Assembly: GCF_900104095.1 (NCBI RefSeq)
Contig: NZ_FNJO01000005.1
Span: 343,432 to 407,431, forward strand
DNA length: 64,000 nucleotides
Direction of reading: 5' to 3'
Source: Ralstonia sp. 25mfcol4.1
Lineage (GTDB): Bacteria > Pseudomonadota > Gammaproteobacteria > Burkholderiales > Burkholderiaceae
Under the pieces are notes generated by a model. The model was not told the DNA's origin and ran no database searches. It worked only from the letters and a program-made list of their open reading frames with translations. A program made the position numbers and the translations under genes. The stretch's first letter is position 1; every line of letters begins with the position of its first letter. Below are positions 33,393 to 43,112 of this stretch, in pieces.

Positions 33393-36300
33393 TTGAAGAA
33401 GCTGCTGATTGCGAACCGGGGCGAGATTGCCCTGCGTATCCTGCGGGCCGCGCGGGATCTGGATATTGGCACCGTGGCGGTCTATTCGCAGGACGACGTC
33501 AGCGCGCTGCATCGCGTGCTGGCCGACGAGGCCGTGGCGCTCGACGGCGCAGGTCCGGCGGCCTACATCGACATCGCGGGCATCATCGCCGCAGCCCAGG
33601 CCACCGGCTGCGACGCGGTGCACCCGGGCTATGGCTTCCTGAGCGAGCGCGCGGACTTTGCGCAGGCGTGCGCGGCGGCCGGCATCCGGTTTATCGGCCC
33701 CGGCGTCGAGCATCTGGCGATCTTCGGCGACAAGGGCCGGGCGCTGGAACTGGCCGTGCAGAGCGATGTGCCGGTGATGCCGGCCACGCATGGCGGCGCA
33801 ACGCTGGAAGAGATCACGGCCTTCTTCGATGCGCAGGGCGCGGCCGGCGTGGTCATCAAGGCGGTGGGCGGCGGCGGCGGGCGCGGCATGCGGGTGGTGC
33901 GTCGGCGCGAAGACGTGGCCGAAGCCTATGCGCGTTGCCGCTCCGAGGCGGCGTCGGCGTTCGGCATCGACGCGCTGTACGCCGAGCGGCTGGTGGCGCG
34001 GGCGCGCCATATCGAAGTGCAGATTGCCGGCGACGGCGTCAACGTGGTGGCGCTGGGCGAGCGCGACTGCACGCTGCAGCGCCGCTTCCAGAAGCTGGTG
34101 GAGATTGCACCAAGCCCGGTGCTCAAGCCTCAGCTGCGCGATCAGATCATCAAGGCCGCGCTGCGGCTGGCACGCCGGGTGAGCTACGCCAGCCTGGGGA
34201 CGTTCGAGTTCCTGGTCGAGGAAAACGAGGCGGGCGATCAGAAGGACTTCGTCTTTATCGAGGCCAATCCGCGCCTGCAGGTCGAGCATACGATCACCGA
34301 GCAGGTCACCGGCGTGGATCTGGTGGCGCTGCAGATCGGGCTGGCGGCCGGGCGCACGCTGGGCGACCTGGGGCTGGACCCGGCCGCGCCGCCGCAACCG
34401 CGCGGCTTCGCGATCCAGGTGCGCGTCAACGCCGAGATGACCGATGCCAACGGCCTGGCGCGTCCGGCGCACGGCCGTCTGGAGCGATTCGACCCGCCGA
34501 CCGGGCCCGATGTCCGCGTCGATACCCACGCCTATACCGGCTACGAACCGTCGCCGAATTTCGACACGCTGCTGGCCAAGCTGATCGTCAGCAGCGGCAC
34601 GTCGGACTTCGGCGCGGTGCTGCGCCGCCTGCAGCGCGCGCTGGCCGAATTCCGTATCGGCGGCGTACCGACCAACCTGAACCTGCTGCGCGCGCTGGTG
34701 CAGCGAGACGAATTCCGCACCCAGGCCGTCCACACGCGCCATTTCGAGGCCATCCTGCCCGAACTGGCCGCAGCCGCGGAAGCGATTGCCGACGCCGCGC
34801 GCGCGCAGGACGCGCTGCTTGGGGGCTCGACGCGTCCGCCGGTCCACGGCCTGGCGCATGCAGCGGGGGCCGAGGAGCAGGTGGACGACGGGCTGGTTGC
34901 GATCCGCGCGCCGTTGACGGGCCGCGTGGTGGACATCGCCGTCGAACTGAACGCGCTGGTCAAGCCCGGCCAGACCGTGGCCGTGCTCGACGCCATGAAG
35001 ATGGAGCACGCAATCGTGGCCGAGTGCGCCGGCCGTGTGGTGGACCTCCGCCTGGAAAAGAATGCGCTGGCGGCCGAGAACCAGATCCTGATCGTGCTGG
35101 AAGCCGCCGATGCCGAAGGCGTGGCGGCCGACACCGCGCAGGCGCACGATGCCAACGCCATCCGCGCCGATCTGCAGCGTGTGCTGGACCGGCACGCCTT
35201 TCTGCACGACGCCGCGCGTCCCGATGCCGTGGCCCGGCGCCGCTCGCGCGGCCAGCGCACCGCCCGCGAGAACATCGCCGACCTGTGCGATGCCGACAGC
35301 TTTGTCGAATATGGGGCCCTGGCACTGGCCGCGCAGGCAAGCCGCCGCACCCGGGAAGACCTGATCGCCAACACGCCGGCCGATGGCCTGATTACCGGCA
35401 TCGGCAACGTCAATGCCGATCTGGTCGGCAAGGAGCGCGCGCGCAGCGCGGTGATGGCCTATGACGCCACGGTGATGGCGGGCACGCAGGGCAAGCGCAA
35501 CCATATCAAGACCGACCGCATCGTCGAGGTGGCGCTGCGCGACGAACTGCCGCTGGTGCTGTTTGGCGAAGGGGGCGGCGGACGGCCCGGCGATGTGGAC
35601 TTTCCGTCGGTGTCGGGCCTGTACCAGCCGTCGTTCGCCGCCTTTGCCGAACTGAGCGGCCAGGTGCCGGTGGTGGGCATCGTGTCGGGCCGCTGCTTCG
35701 CGGGCAACGCCGCGTTCCTGGGCTGCTGCGACGTGATCATTGCCGACAAGTCGGCCAATATCGGCATGGCCGGGCCAGCCATGATCGAAGGCGGCGGCCT
35801 GGGCATCTTCCGGCCTGAGGACGTGGGGCCGGCGCCGGTGCAGTTTGCCAATGGCGTGATCGACATCCTGGTGGAAAACGAGGCCGAAGCCACGCAGGCG
35901 GCCAAGCACTACCTGTCGATGTTCCAGGGCCGCGTCGCGCACTGGAGCGCGCCCGATCCGGCGGCCCTGCGCCACGTGGTGCCGGAAAACCGCCTGCGGG
36001 TCTACGACACGCGCAAGGCCATCGAGGGCATTGCCGATGTGGATAGCGTGCTGATGCTGCGCGGCGGCTTTGGCGTGGGCATCCACACGGCGCTCGCGCG
36101 CGTGGAAGGCCAGCCGGTGGGCATCATGGCCAACAACCCGTACCACCTGGGCGGGGCCATCGACGCCGATGCGGCCGACAAGGCGTCGCGCTTCATGCAG
36201 CTGTGCGACGCGCATGGCCTGCCCATCGTCTCGCTGATCGACACCCCGGGGTTCATGGTGGGCCCCGATGTCGAGGCCCGTGCGCAGGTACGCCACGTAT

Positions 36301-36710
36301 CGCGCATGTTCCTGACGGCGGCCAAACTGCGCGTGGCGCTGCTGGCCGTGACGCTGCGCAAGGGCTACGGCCTGGGCGCGATGGCCATGGCGGGCGGCGG
36401 CTTCCGCTCGGCGAACTTCACGATCTCGTGGCCGACCGGCGAGTTCGGGCCGATGGGGCTGGAGGGCGCCGTTCGGCTCGGCTTCAAGAAGGAACTGGAA
36501 GCGGTGCCCGATGGCCCGGAGCGCAAGGCGCTGTTCGACCGGCTGGTGGCCCAATCGTACGAGCGCGGCCACGCGATCAACACGGCGGCGGCGGTGGAAA
36601 TCGACGCGGTGGTCGATCCGGCCGAGACGCGCAAATGGATCGCGCAGGGCATTGCTTCGGCGGAACTGCGCGGCCGCCGCGAGCGTCGCGGCTTTGTGGA
36701 CGCCTGGTGA
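33393..36710 (+). CDS. Single-chain acyl-CoA carboxylase (BC-BCCP-CT fusion)
   Basis: The 1105-residue protein fuses three modules. Residues 1-450 are a biotin carboxylase starting KKLLIANRGEIALRILRAA with the glycine-rich ATP loop GGGGGRGMRV and EANPRLQVEHTITEQ. Residues about 505-575 are a biotinyl domain with AMKMEH (Lys536 biotinylated). Residues about 610-1105 are a carboxyltransferase with RQRTARENIADLCD-type start and GGGFRSANFTISWPTGEFGPMG. The layout is that of the single-chain long-chain acyl-CoA carboxylases (LCC) known from Mycobacterium and Rhodopseudomonas. TTG start with AGGAGAGAG upstream. A BirA must be supplied elsewhere. Confidence 0.9.
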   Translation: MKKLLIANRGEIALRILRAARDLDIGTVAVYSQDDVSALHRVLADEAVALDGAGPAAYIDIAGIIAAAQATGCDAVHPGYGFLSERADFAQACAAAGIRFIGPGVEHLAIFGDKGRALELAVQSDVPVMPATHGGATLEEITAFFDAQGAAGVVIKAVGGGGGRGMRVVRRREDVAEAYARCRSEAASAFGIDALYAERLVARARHIEVQIAGDGVNVVALGERDCTLQRRFQKLVEIAPSPVLKPQLRDQIIKAALRLARRVSYASLGTFEFLVEENEAGDQKDFVFIEANPRLQVEHTITEQVTGVDLVALQIGLAAGRTLGDLGLDPAAPPQPRGFAIQVRVNAEMTDANGLARPAHGRLERFDPPTGPDVRVDTHAYTGYEPSPNFDTLLAKLIVSSGTSDFGAVLRRLQRALAEFRIGGVPTNLNLLRALVQRDEFRTQAVHTRHFEAILPELAAAAEAIADAARAQDALLGGSTRPPVHGLAHAAGAEEQVDDGLVAIRAPLTGRVVDIAVELNALVKPGQTVAVLDAMKMEHAIVAECAGRVVDLRLEKNALAAENQILIVLEAADAEGVAADTAQAHDANAIRADLQRVLDRHAFLHDAARPDAVARRRSRGQRTARENIADLCDADSFVEYGALALAAQASRRTREDLIANTPADGLITGIGNVNADLVGKERARSAVMAYDATVMAGTQGKRNHIKTDRIVEVALRDELPLVLFGEGGGGRPGDVDFPSVSGLYQPSFAAFAELSGQVPVVGIVSGRCFAGNAAFLGCCDVIIADKSANIGMAGPAMIEGGGLGIFRPEDVGPAPVQFANGVIDILVENEAEATQAAKHYLSMFQGRVAHWSAPDPAALRHVVPENRLRVYDTRKAIEGIADVDSVLMLRGGFGVGIHTALARVEGQPVGIMANNPYHLGGAIDADAADKASRFMQLCDAHGLPIVSLIDTPGFMVGPDVEARAQVRHVSRMFLTAAKLRVALLAVTLRKGYGLGAMAMAGGGFRSANFTISWPTGEFGPMGLEGAVRLGFKKELEAVPDGPERKALFDRLVAQSYERGHAINTAAAVEIDAVVDPAETRKWIAQGIASAELRGRRERRGFVDAW

Positions 36711-36754
36711 GCGCCCCCGTGGATGTACGGAACCCAAGGAATCAGGAGGCACTC

Positions 36755-39220
36755 ATGACCAGGAATGGTCCGGATCCGGCGCAACTGGCGCTGGGGGGAT
36801 TGCGCGTGCTGGAAATTGGTACCGGGCCGGCGCTGGCCTACGCGGGCAAGCTGTTTGCCGATTTCGGCGCCGAGGTCATCAAGGTGGAAGATGCGGCGGG
36901 CGATGCGTGGCGGCGCATGCCGCCGTTGATCGACCCGCCTGCGGGCGGGCAGCCCGAGAGCGCGCTGTTCGGCTGGCTCAATACGAACAAGCGCAGCGTC
37001 GTTGCGTCGGGCGGCCCCGAGGACGGCGCCTGGCTGGCCCGGCTGGCCCGCACGTGCGATGTCGTGCTCGATGCGCGCGCGCTTGACGCAGGCATCGCCG
37101 TGCTTGAGCGGCCGGTGTGGCGGGCGCCGGGTGAGCCCCACGGCCATGTGCCCATCGACATCGCGCTGACGTGGTTCGGTGAAAGCGGCCCGTACAGCGA
37201 ATTCGCGGGTACCGAGGCGGTCTGCCGGGGGCTGGCGGGCGCCGTGCATGGCAGCGGCCCGGTGGAGGGGCCACCGCATATGCCGCACGACGTGCAGACC
37301 GGCATCGTGGCAGGACTGAGCGCATTTTCGGCGGGAGTCGGGGCGCTGCTTGGCGCCAGCCAGGGCAGCCGGCGCTACGTGCTGAGCCTGCACGAGTGCA
37401 TCTTCAGTGTGGTGGAAATGGAGGCGGGCATGGTCCAGGACAAGCGCCACCCGCTGCGCCGCATGGGTGTGAACCGCTTCTGCGGCACGCATCCGGGCGG
37501 CATCTATGAGACCGCCGAGGGGTGGATCGGCATCTTCACGCATACCTTGCCGCAGTGGAAGGCGCTGTGCGAGGCGATCGGGCGTCCGGAGCTTGGCAGC
37601 GATCCGCGCTTTGCCAGCGGCCCCGCGCGGATGCTGGTGGCCGACGAGATCGACGCATTCCTGAAGCCGGCGCTGCGCAAGCGGACGGCCGAGGAATGGT
37701 TCGCGCTGCTCGGCGACAAGAAACACCCGGCCGTGGTGGTACCCAGCATGGCGACCCTGCTGGGGCAGGCCGTGCATCGCGAGCGAGGTGCCTTCGTCCC
37801 GGTGGACATGGACGGCGTGGCGTTCGAGGGCCCGGTGGTGCCGCTGCGGCTCGATGATGCCGGACCGCTGCCCGGCGGCAAGGCTCCCGGGCTGGGCGCG
37901 GACACCGCGTTCTATCGGCATGCGGGTCTCGATCGCCATCCGCACCGGGCGCTGTCGCCGGCGCCCGCCGGATGCCTGCCGCTGGACGGCATCCGCGTCA
38001 TCGACCTGACCATGGGCTGGGCGGGGCCGCTGGCCACGCGGACCCTCGCCGATCTGGGTGCTGAGGTCATCAAGGTGGAGAGCACGGGCTATCCGGACTG
38101 GTGGCGCGGCGCGAATTTCACCGACGAGTTCTATCGTGACAGGCTGTACGAGAAGAATTCGAACTTCAACATGATGAACCGGAACAAGCTCGGCATCACC
38201 TTGGACCTGACCCGGCCCGAAGGCAAGGCGCTGCTGCTGGACCTGGTGGCGCACGCCGATGCAGTGATCGAAAACTACTCGGCCGAGGTATTGCCCAAGC
38301 TTGGCCTGACCTACGACACGCTGCGCGCCCGCAATGACCGCCTGGTAATGGTGTCGATGCCGGCCTTCGGGCTGGGCAACGCCTGGAGCAACACGCGCGC
38401 CTATGGCGGCACGCTGGAACAGGCCAGCGGCCTGCCGTGCTACACGGGCCACCCCGATGGTCCGCCGGCCATGACGTCGTATGCCTACGGCGATCCGATT
38501 GGCGGTCTGAACGCGGGCGCCGCGATGCTGGTGGCGCTGTTCGCCCAGCAGGCCACGGGCAAGGGGCGGCATCTGAACCTGTCTCAGGTGGAGGCCATGC
38601 TGGCACTGACCGCGCCGTACATGATCGAGCAGTCGGTATCGGGCCGGGTGGCGCCGCGTCAGGGCAATCGTCATCCGCTGACCGCGCCGCACGGCTGCTA
38701 CCGCTGCGCGGGCGACGACGGCTGGATCGTCTTGAGCGTGACCGATGCCCAGTGGCCCGCGCTGTGCCACGTGATCGGCCGCGCGGACCTGGCCGAAGGC
38801 ACGGCGCTGGCCGATGCCGCAGGCCGGCGCGCGCAGCATGACCGTATCGACGCGGCCATTGCCGCCTGGTGTGCGGCGCGCGAGCCCGACGACGCCATGC
38901 GGCAGCTTCAGCAGGCCGGCGTCGCCGCAGGCGCGGTCAAGCCCATGTGGCAGGTGCTGCAGGACCCCCATCTGCATGCGCGCGGCTTCTGGTGCGAGGT
39001 GGAGCGACCCTATGTCGGGCGATATGCCGCCAGCACCAGCTGGTTTCGTGGCGCCGACGGGCCGGCGCCAATTCGCCATGTATCGCCCACGCTGGGGCAG
39101 CACACCGACCAGGTGCTGGCCAGCGTGCTCGGGCTCGGCGCCGAACAGCGCGCGGGGCTGGAGCGCCGGGGCATCACGGGACAAACCGCCCGGCCCAAGG
39201 GCACCGGGACATCGGCCTAG
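36755..39220 (+). CDS. Tandem-fused family III (CaiB/BaiF) CoA-transferase
   Basis: The 821-residue protein is two complete CaiB-type subunits in one chain. Half 1 (residues 1-405) starts LGGLRVLEIGTGPALAYAGK and half 2 (about 405-821) starts LDGIRVIDLTMGWAGPLATR. Both keep the Asp where family III enzymes form the glutamyl/aspartyl-CoA intermediate: PHDVQTGI in half 1 and YGDPIGGLNAG in half 2. Normal enzymes are about 400-430 residues and dimerise as interlocked rings, so the fusion may make a pseudo-dimer with two different sites. It would activate an organic acid with CoA. AGGAGG before ATG 36755. Confidence 0.88.
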   Translation: MTRNGPDPAQLALGGLRVLEIGTGPALAYAGKLFADFGAEVIKVEDAAGDAWRRMPPLIDPPAGGQPESALFGWLNTNKRSVVASGGPEDGAWLARLARTCDVVLDARALDAGIAVLERPVWRAPGEPHGHVPIDIALTWFGESGPYSEFAGTEAVCRGLAGAVHGSGPVEGPPHMPHDVQTGIVAGLSAFSAGVGALLGASQGSRRYVLSLHECIFSVVEMEAGMVQDKRHPLRRMGVNRFCGTHPGGIYETAEGWIGIFTHTLPQWKALCEAIGRPELGSDPRFASGPARMLVADEIDAFLKPALRKRTAEEWFALLGDKKHPAVVVPSMATLLGQAVHRERGAFVPVDMDGVAFEGPVVPLRLDDAGPLPGGKAPGLGADTAFYRHAGLDRHPHRALSPAPAGCLPLDGIRVIDLTMGWAGPLATRTLADLGAEVIKVESTGYPDWWRGANFTDEFYRDRLYEKNSNFNMMNRNKLGITLDLTRPEGKALLLDLVAHADAVIENYSAEVLPKLGLTYDTLRARNDRLVMVSMPAFGLGNAWSNTRAYGGTLEQASGLPCYTGHPDGPPAMTSYAYGDPIGGLNAGAAMLVALFAQQATGKGRHLNLSQVEAMLALTAPYMIEQSVSGRVAPRQGNRHPLTAPHGCYRCAGDDGWIVLSVTDAQWPALCHVIGRADLAEGTALADAAGRRAQHDRIDAAIAAWCAAREPDDAMRQLQQAGVAAGAVKPMWQVLQDPHLHARGFWCEVERPYVGRYAASTSWFRGADGPAPIRHVSPTLGQHTDQVLASVLGLGAEQRAGLERRGITGQTARPKGTGTSA

Positions 39221-39277
39221 CCCGGCGTCCCGGGCGGGAAACACCAGATTCCAAGACCAATACGACAAGGAGACAAC

Positions 39278-40276
39278 ATGAACCGACGCGCACTGACCGC
39301 CGCCATGGCAATGGGATGCCTGCTGGCCGTGGGCCTGCCCGGCGCCGCTGCCGCACAAGGCAGCCAGGCCGGCAACTGGCCGAACAAGCCGATCCGCATG
39401 ATCGTGCCGTTTCCGGCCGGATCGTTCACCGACACCGTGGCACGCGTGCTGTCGGAGCGGCTGACCCGGTCGCTGGGCCAACCTGTGGTGGTGGAGAACA
39501 AGGCCGGCGCGAACGGCCTGATTGGCGTCGGGGAGGCCGCGCGCTCGGCGCCCGACGGCTACACGCTGCTGGTCACCAATTCCAGCAGCGTCACCATCAA
39601 TCCCCACATCTACAAGAAGGCCAGCTACAAGGCCCGCGACCTGGCCCCGGTCACGCTGGTGCTGGAGGCGCCGTTCATCCTGGTGACCAACCCCGAATGG
39701 TCGCAGAAGCACGCCGTGGCCACGGTGCCCGACCTGGTCCGCTACGCCTCGCAACATCCGGGCAAGATCAGCTACGGCTCGGCCGGCCCCGGCAATATCG
39801 CCCACCTGAGCTTTGCGATGCTGAACAACAGGGCCCGGATAAACACTACGCACGTGCCATACAAGTCCGCCGCCCAGGCGGAAATGGCGGTGATCAGCGG
39901 CGAACTCGATACCGCTTTCGATACCTGGACCGCGCTGCCGCAGATCAAGGCCGGCAAGCTCAAGCCCATCGCGGTCAGTTCCACGCGGCGCATGACGCAG
40001 CTGCCTGACGTGCCAACCGTCGAGGAGGCCGGCCTCAAGCCGTTCAACTCCACGTTCTGGATCGGCCTGCTGGCACCGGCTGGCACCCCGCAGCCCATCG
40101 TCCAGAAACTGCACGCGGCTACTCGCGGCGTGCTGGACGACGAGAAGGCCAAGGCGGCGCTGAGCCAGCAGGGTGATGTGGTGATGGTGGACCCCGAAAA
40201 CTTCGCCATACGGGTCGAAAAAGAAGAGGTGAGCTGGGATGCGGTGATCCAGAAGGAGAACATCACGCTGGATTGA
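39278..40276 (+). CDS. Bug-family periplasmic solute receptor (TctC-like) 1
   Basis: A 332-residue exported protein with a signal peptide (MNRRALTAAMAMGCLLAVGLPGAAAA type, about 27 residues) and the Bug signature NWPNKPIRMIVPFPAGSFTDTVAR and ENKAGANGLIG. Bug receptors bind carboxylates and feed tripartite tricarboxylate transporters; no TctA/TctB genes are adjacent, which is common in Burkholderiales. GGAG 7 nt upstream of the ATG. Last gene of the sigma-54 operon. Confidence 0.9.
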   Translation: MNRRALTAAMAMGCLLAVGLPGAAAAQGSQAGNWPNKPIRMIVPFPAGSFTDTVARVLSERLTRSLGQPVVVENKAGANGLIGVGEAARSAPDGYTLLVTNSSSVTINPHIYKKASYKARDLAPVTLVLEAPFILVTNPEWSQKHAVATVPDLVRYASQHPGKISYGSAGPGNIAHLSFAMLNNRARINTTHVPYKSAAQAEMAVISGELDTAFDTWTALPQIKAGKLKPIAVSSTRRMTQLPDVPTVEEAGLKPFNSTFWIGLLAPAGTPQPIVQKLHAATRGVLDDEKAKAALSQQGDVVMVDPENFAIRVEKEEVSWDAVIQKENITLD

Positions 40277-40368
40277 CCGACGCAAGGGTGGTGCACGAGG
40301 TGGCCGGGTGACATTCCGGCCGCATCCCGATGCGCCACCTCCGGCTGGCCATCGGTAGCAACCCCAAG

Positions 40369-40416
40369 TTGACGCCATTTTTCATGAGCATAAAATCTGT
40401 TTCACAAACATGAAAA
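40369..40416 (+). promoter_or_regulatory. Sigma-70 promoter with overlapping operators
   Basis: TTGACG (40369-40374) and TAAAAT (40391-40396) are 16 bp apart. Overlapping them are TTTTCATG (40379-40386) with its complement CATGAAAA (40409-40416), and the palindrome TGTTT-CAC-AAACA (40398-40410). The intergenic gap of 191 bp and this promoter split the island into two transcription units. Confidence 0.65.
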
Positions 40417-40467
40417 TAGAGCGCCGGCCATCCGGTACGGCGCCACTATGTTGGAGACAGCCTGCCC

Positions 40468-40878
40468 ATGACCGCATCTTCCGCCGCCCCGCCGGCGGCT
40501 CCCGTTTATTTCGTCCGTACCGAAGAGGTTGCCGGCTATCACCCGGCCAACCATGTCGGCACCCTGAACCGTCGCATCATTGGCCGCGAAAACGTTGGCG
40601 CCACGCAACTCGAAGTCATCCACGGCACCATCGAGCGCGGCAAGGGCGCGCTGCCGCATGCACACCCGGGCATCGAGCAGGTCTGCTACGTGCTGGAAGG
40701 CCGTGCGCGGGCCGAGGTCAATGGCCAGGCGCGCGATCTGGGGCCGGGCGACTGCTGCTTCTTTCCGGCCGATGCCATGCATGTGTTCACGGTGATCAGC
40801 GACGAGCCCGTGAAGCTGCTGGTGATCTACGCCCCGCCGTACGAGGAATCGCCGGATCGCGTGATTCGTCCGGCCTGA
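40468..40878 (+). CDS. Cupin-domain protein
   Basis: A 136-residue single-domain cupin. The first motif is GALPHAHPGIEQVCYVLEGRA, with the three metal ligands His-His-Glu, and the second is GPGDCCFFPADAMHVFTV with the fourth His. It may be a small-molecule isomerase/dioxygenase or a sensor for the island's substrate; function cannot be set from sequence. It starts the second transcription unit of the island, with GGAG upstream. Confidence 0.8.
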   Translation: MTASSAAPPAAPVYFVRTEEVAGYHPANHVGTLNRRIIGRENVGATQLEVIHGTIERGKGALPHAHPGIEQVCYVLEGRARAEVNGQARDLGPGDCCFFPADAMHVFTVISDEPVKLLVIYAPPYEESPDRVIRPA

Positions 40879-40941
40879 ACCTCGCAGTCAGCCGGACCCA
40901 TCAAGGCCTTGCAGCCGCCCAACCCCCTGGAGGAGATCACC

Positions 40942-41925
40942 ATGCCGAATTTCCGCGTGCGGCGCACGCTTGTCGCCGCCATGCTGGCGCTACCTGCGAC
41001 GGCGCTGCCGCTGGCCGTGCAGGCAGCCGACACTTATCCGAGCCGGCCGATCCGGCTGGTCGTGCCATTTGCCGCAGGCAGTGGCACCGACGCCGTGGCG
41101 CGCATCACGGCCAAGGAACTGGGCGACGCGCTGGGCCAGAACGTGGTGGTCGACAACCGGCCCGGCGCCAACGGCGCGATTGCCGCCGAACTGGTGGCGC
41201 AGGCCGCGCCCGACGGCTACACGCTGTTCATGACGACTAACACCACGCATTCGGCCAATCCGTCGTTGATGAAGAAGCTGCCCTACGACCCGATCAGGGA
41301 CTTCACGCCGGTCGCGCGCATGGGCAACCTGCCGTTCATGCTGGTCATCAATCCGAAGCTGCCCGTCAAGACGGTGGGCGAACTGATTGCCTACGCCAAG
41401 GCCCATCCGGGCATGTCCTACGCCAGCGGCAACAGCACTGGCATCGTGTCCGGGGCCACGCTGGACCGCATGGCCAACATCGACCTGCTGCACGTGCCAT
41501 ACAAGAGCACGCCGCCGGCCATGACCGACGTGATTGCGGGCCAGGTGCCGATGATGTTCGTCGATGTGGCGGCCGGCATTGCCAACGTCAAGGCCGGCAA
41601 GATGCGCGCGCTGGCCGTGACCACCGCGCAGCGCAGCCGCCTGCTGCCCGACCTGCCCCCGATTGCCGACACGCCGGAGCTGAAGGGATTCGACATCACG
41701 TCCTGGAACGGCGTATTCGCGCCGGCAAAGACGCCGCAGCCGATTGTCGAGCGGTTGAACCGCGAACTGTCGAGGATCGCCTCCAGCAAGGAGGTGGCGC
41801 CGAAGTTCGAAGCACTGGGTTTCGAGGCGTTCGGCCAGACCCCGCAGCAGTTCACGGCCTTTGTCGGCAGCGAACTCGTGAAGTGGAACAAGCTCGTCAA
41901 GGACGCGGGCATCCAGCCGGAATAA
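40942..41925 (+). CDS. Bug-family periplasmic solute receptor (TctC-like) 2
   Basis: A 327-residue exported protein with a signal peptide ending LPLAVQA and the Bug motifs TYPSRPIRLVVPFAAGSGTDAVAR and DNRPGANGAIAAE. ATG 40942 follows GGAGGAG by 6 nt; the frame is open upstream but unlikely to be used. Two different receptors in one island suggest two related ligands or two affinities. Confidence 0.9.
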   Translation: MPNFRVRRTLVAAMLALPATALPLAVQAADTYPSRPIRLVVPFAAGSGTDAVARITAKELGDALGQNVVVDNRPGANGAIAAELVAQAAPDGYTLFMTTNTTHSANPSLMKKLPYDPIRDFTPVARMGNLPFMLVINPKLPVKTVGELIAYAKAHPGMSYASGNSTGIVSGATLDRMANIDLLHVPYKSTPPAMTDVIAGQVPMMFVDVAAGIANVKAGKMRALAVTTAQRSRLLPDLPPIADTPELKGFDITSWNGVFAPAKTPQPIVERLNRELSRIASSKEVAPKFEALGFEAFGQTPQQFTAFVGSELVKWNKLVKDAGIQPE

Positions 41926-41935
41926 GGAGCACCGG

Positions 41936-43108
41936 ATGAATTTCGAAAGGACACCCGAGCAGAACGCCATCGTCGACGCCGTGACGCAGCTGTGCAGCGA
42001 CTTCGGCCCGGATTACTGGTCCGAACTGGACCGCGAACACCGGTTCCCCGAAGCGTTCCACCAGGCCATGGCCGGGGCGGGCTGGCTGGGCATCGCCATG
42101 CCCGAGCGATTCGGCGGTGCGGGGCTCGGCATCACCGAGGCGGCGCTGATTATGCAGACCGTGTCGGCGTCGGGGGCCGGATTCTCTGGCGCTTCGGCCA
42201 TCCACATGAACGTGTTCGGCCTGAACCCGGTGGTGGTATTCGGCAACGAGGCCCAGCAGGCGGCCGCGCTGCCGCCGCTGATCGAAGGCCGCGACAAGGC
42301 CTGCTTTGCAGTGACCGAGCCCGACGCGGGGCTGGACACCACCCACCTGAAGACGCAGGCCGTGCGCACCGCCGACGGCAGCGCCTACCGCGTGGACGGC
42401 CGCAAGATCTGGATTTCGACGGCGCAGGTGGCCACGCGCATGCTGCTGCTGGCGCGCACCACGCCGCCGGACGCCGTGAGCAAGCCCACGCAGGGCCTGA
42501 GCCTGTTCTATACGACGCTGGACCGCAACCACATCGAAGTGCGAGAGATCGACAAGATGGGGCGCGGCGCGGTCGATTCGAACATGCTGTTCATCGACGG
42601 CCTGATGGTGCCGGCGGAAGACCGCATCGGCGAGGAGGGCAGGGGCTTCGAGTACATCCTGCACGGGCTGAACCCGGAACGCATCCTGATCGCGGCCGAG
42701 GCCGTGGGGCTCGGGCGTGCCGCGCTGGAGGCCGCCACGCGTTATGCCCGGGAGCGCACGGTGTTCGGCCGGCCGATCGGGCAGAACCAGGGCATCCAGC
42801 ATCCGCTGGCGCAAGCCTGGATGGCGCTGGAGGCGGCCGACATGATGGTGTGGAAGGCGGCCTGGCTCTACGATCACGGCAAGCCCTGCGGCGCGGAGGC
42901 CAACGCGGCCAAGTATCTGGCGGCGGAGGCCGCGCACCAGGCATGCCAGACGGCCGTGCTGACGCTGGGCGGGATGGGCTATGCGCGCGAATACCACGTG
43001 GAACGCTATCTGCGGGAGTCCTATATTCCACGCATCGCGCCGGTCAGCGCCCAGCTGATCATGTGCCATATCGCGGAGCGCGTGCTGGGGCTGCCCAAGT
43101 CGTACTGA
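41936..43108 (+). CDS. Acyl-CoA dehydrogenase
   Basis: A 390-residue flavoprotein of the ACAD family with FAVTEPDAGLDTTH (FAD/substrate loop), YRVDGRKIWISTAQ, ERTVFGRPIGQNQGIQ and LGGMGYAREYHVERYLRE; Glu352 in the last motif lies where medium-chain-type enzymes keep the catalytic base. It introduces a C2-C3 double bond in an acyl-CoA, so it is a likely source of the enoyl-CoA carboxylated by the neighbouring enzymes. Starts 11 nt after the Bug gene with AAGGAG. Confidence 0.88.
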   Translation: MNFERTPEQNAIVDAVTQLCSDFGPDYWSELDREHRFPEAFHQAMAGAGWLGIAMPERFGGAGLGITEAALIMQTVSASGAGFSGASAIHMNVFGLNPVVVFGNEAQQAAALPPLIEGRDKACFAVTEPDAGLDTTHLKTQAVRTADGSAYRVDGRKIWISTAQVATRMLLLARTTPPDAVSKPTQGLSLFYTTLDRNHIEVREIDKMGRGAVDSNMLFIDGLMVPAEDRIGEEGRGFEYILHGLNPERILIAAEAVGLGRAALEAATRYARERTVFGRPIGQNQGIQHPLAQAWMALEAADMMVWKAAWLYDHGKPCGAEANAAKYLAAEAAHQACQTAVLTLGGMGYAREYHVERYLRESYIPRIAPVSAQLIMCHIAERVLGLPKSY

Positions 43109-43112
43109 CCGT

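Noticed and set aside
31515..36752. Very long open frame (about 1745 codons) on the minus strand over the carboxylase operon
   Set aside because: It is antisense to genes with clear domains, its product is a His/Arg/Gln-rich composition without motifs, and such frames are normal opposite high-GC genes.
36365..40378. About 1337-codon minus-strand frame over the CoA-transferase and Bug genes
   Set aside because: Antisense shadow of recognised genes with biased composition and no domain.
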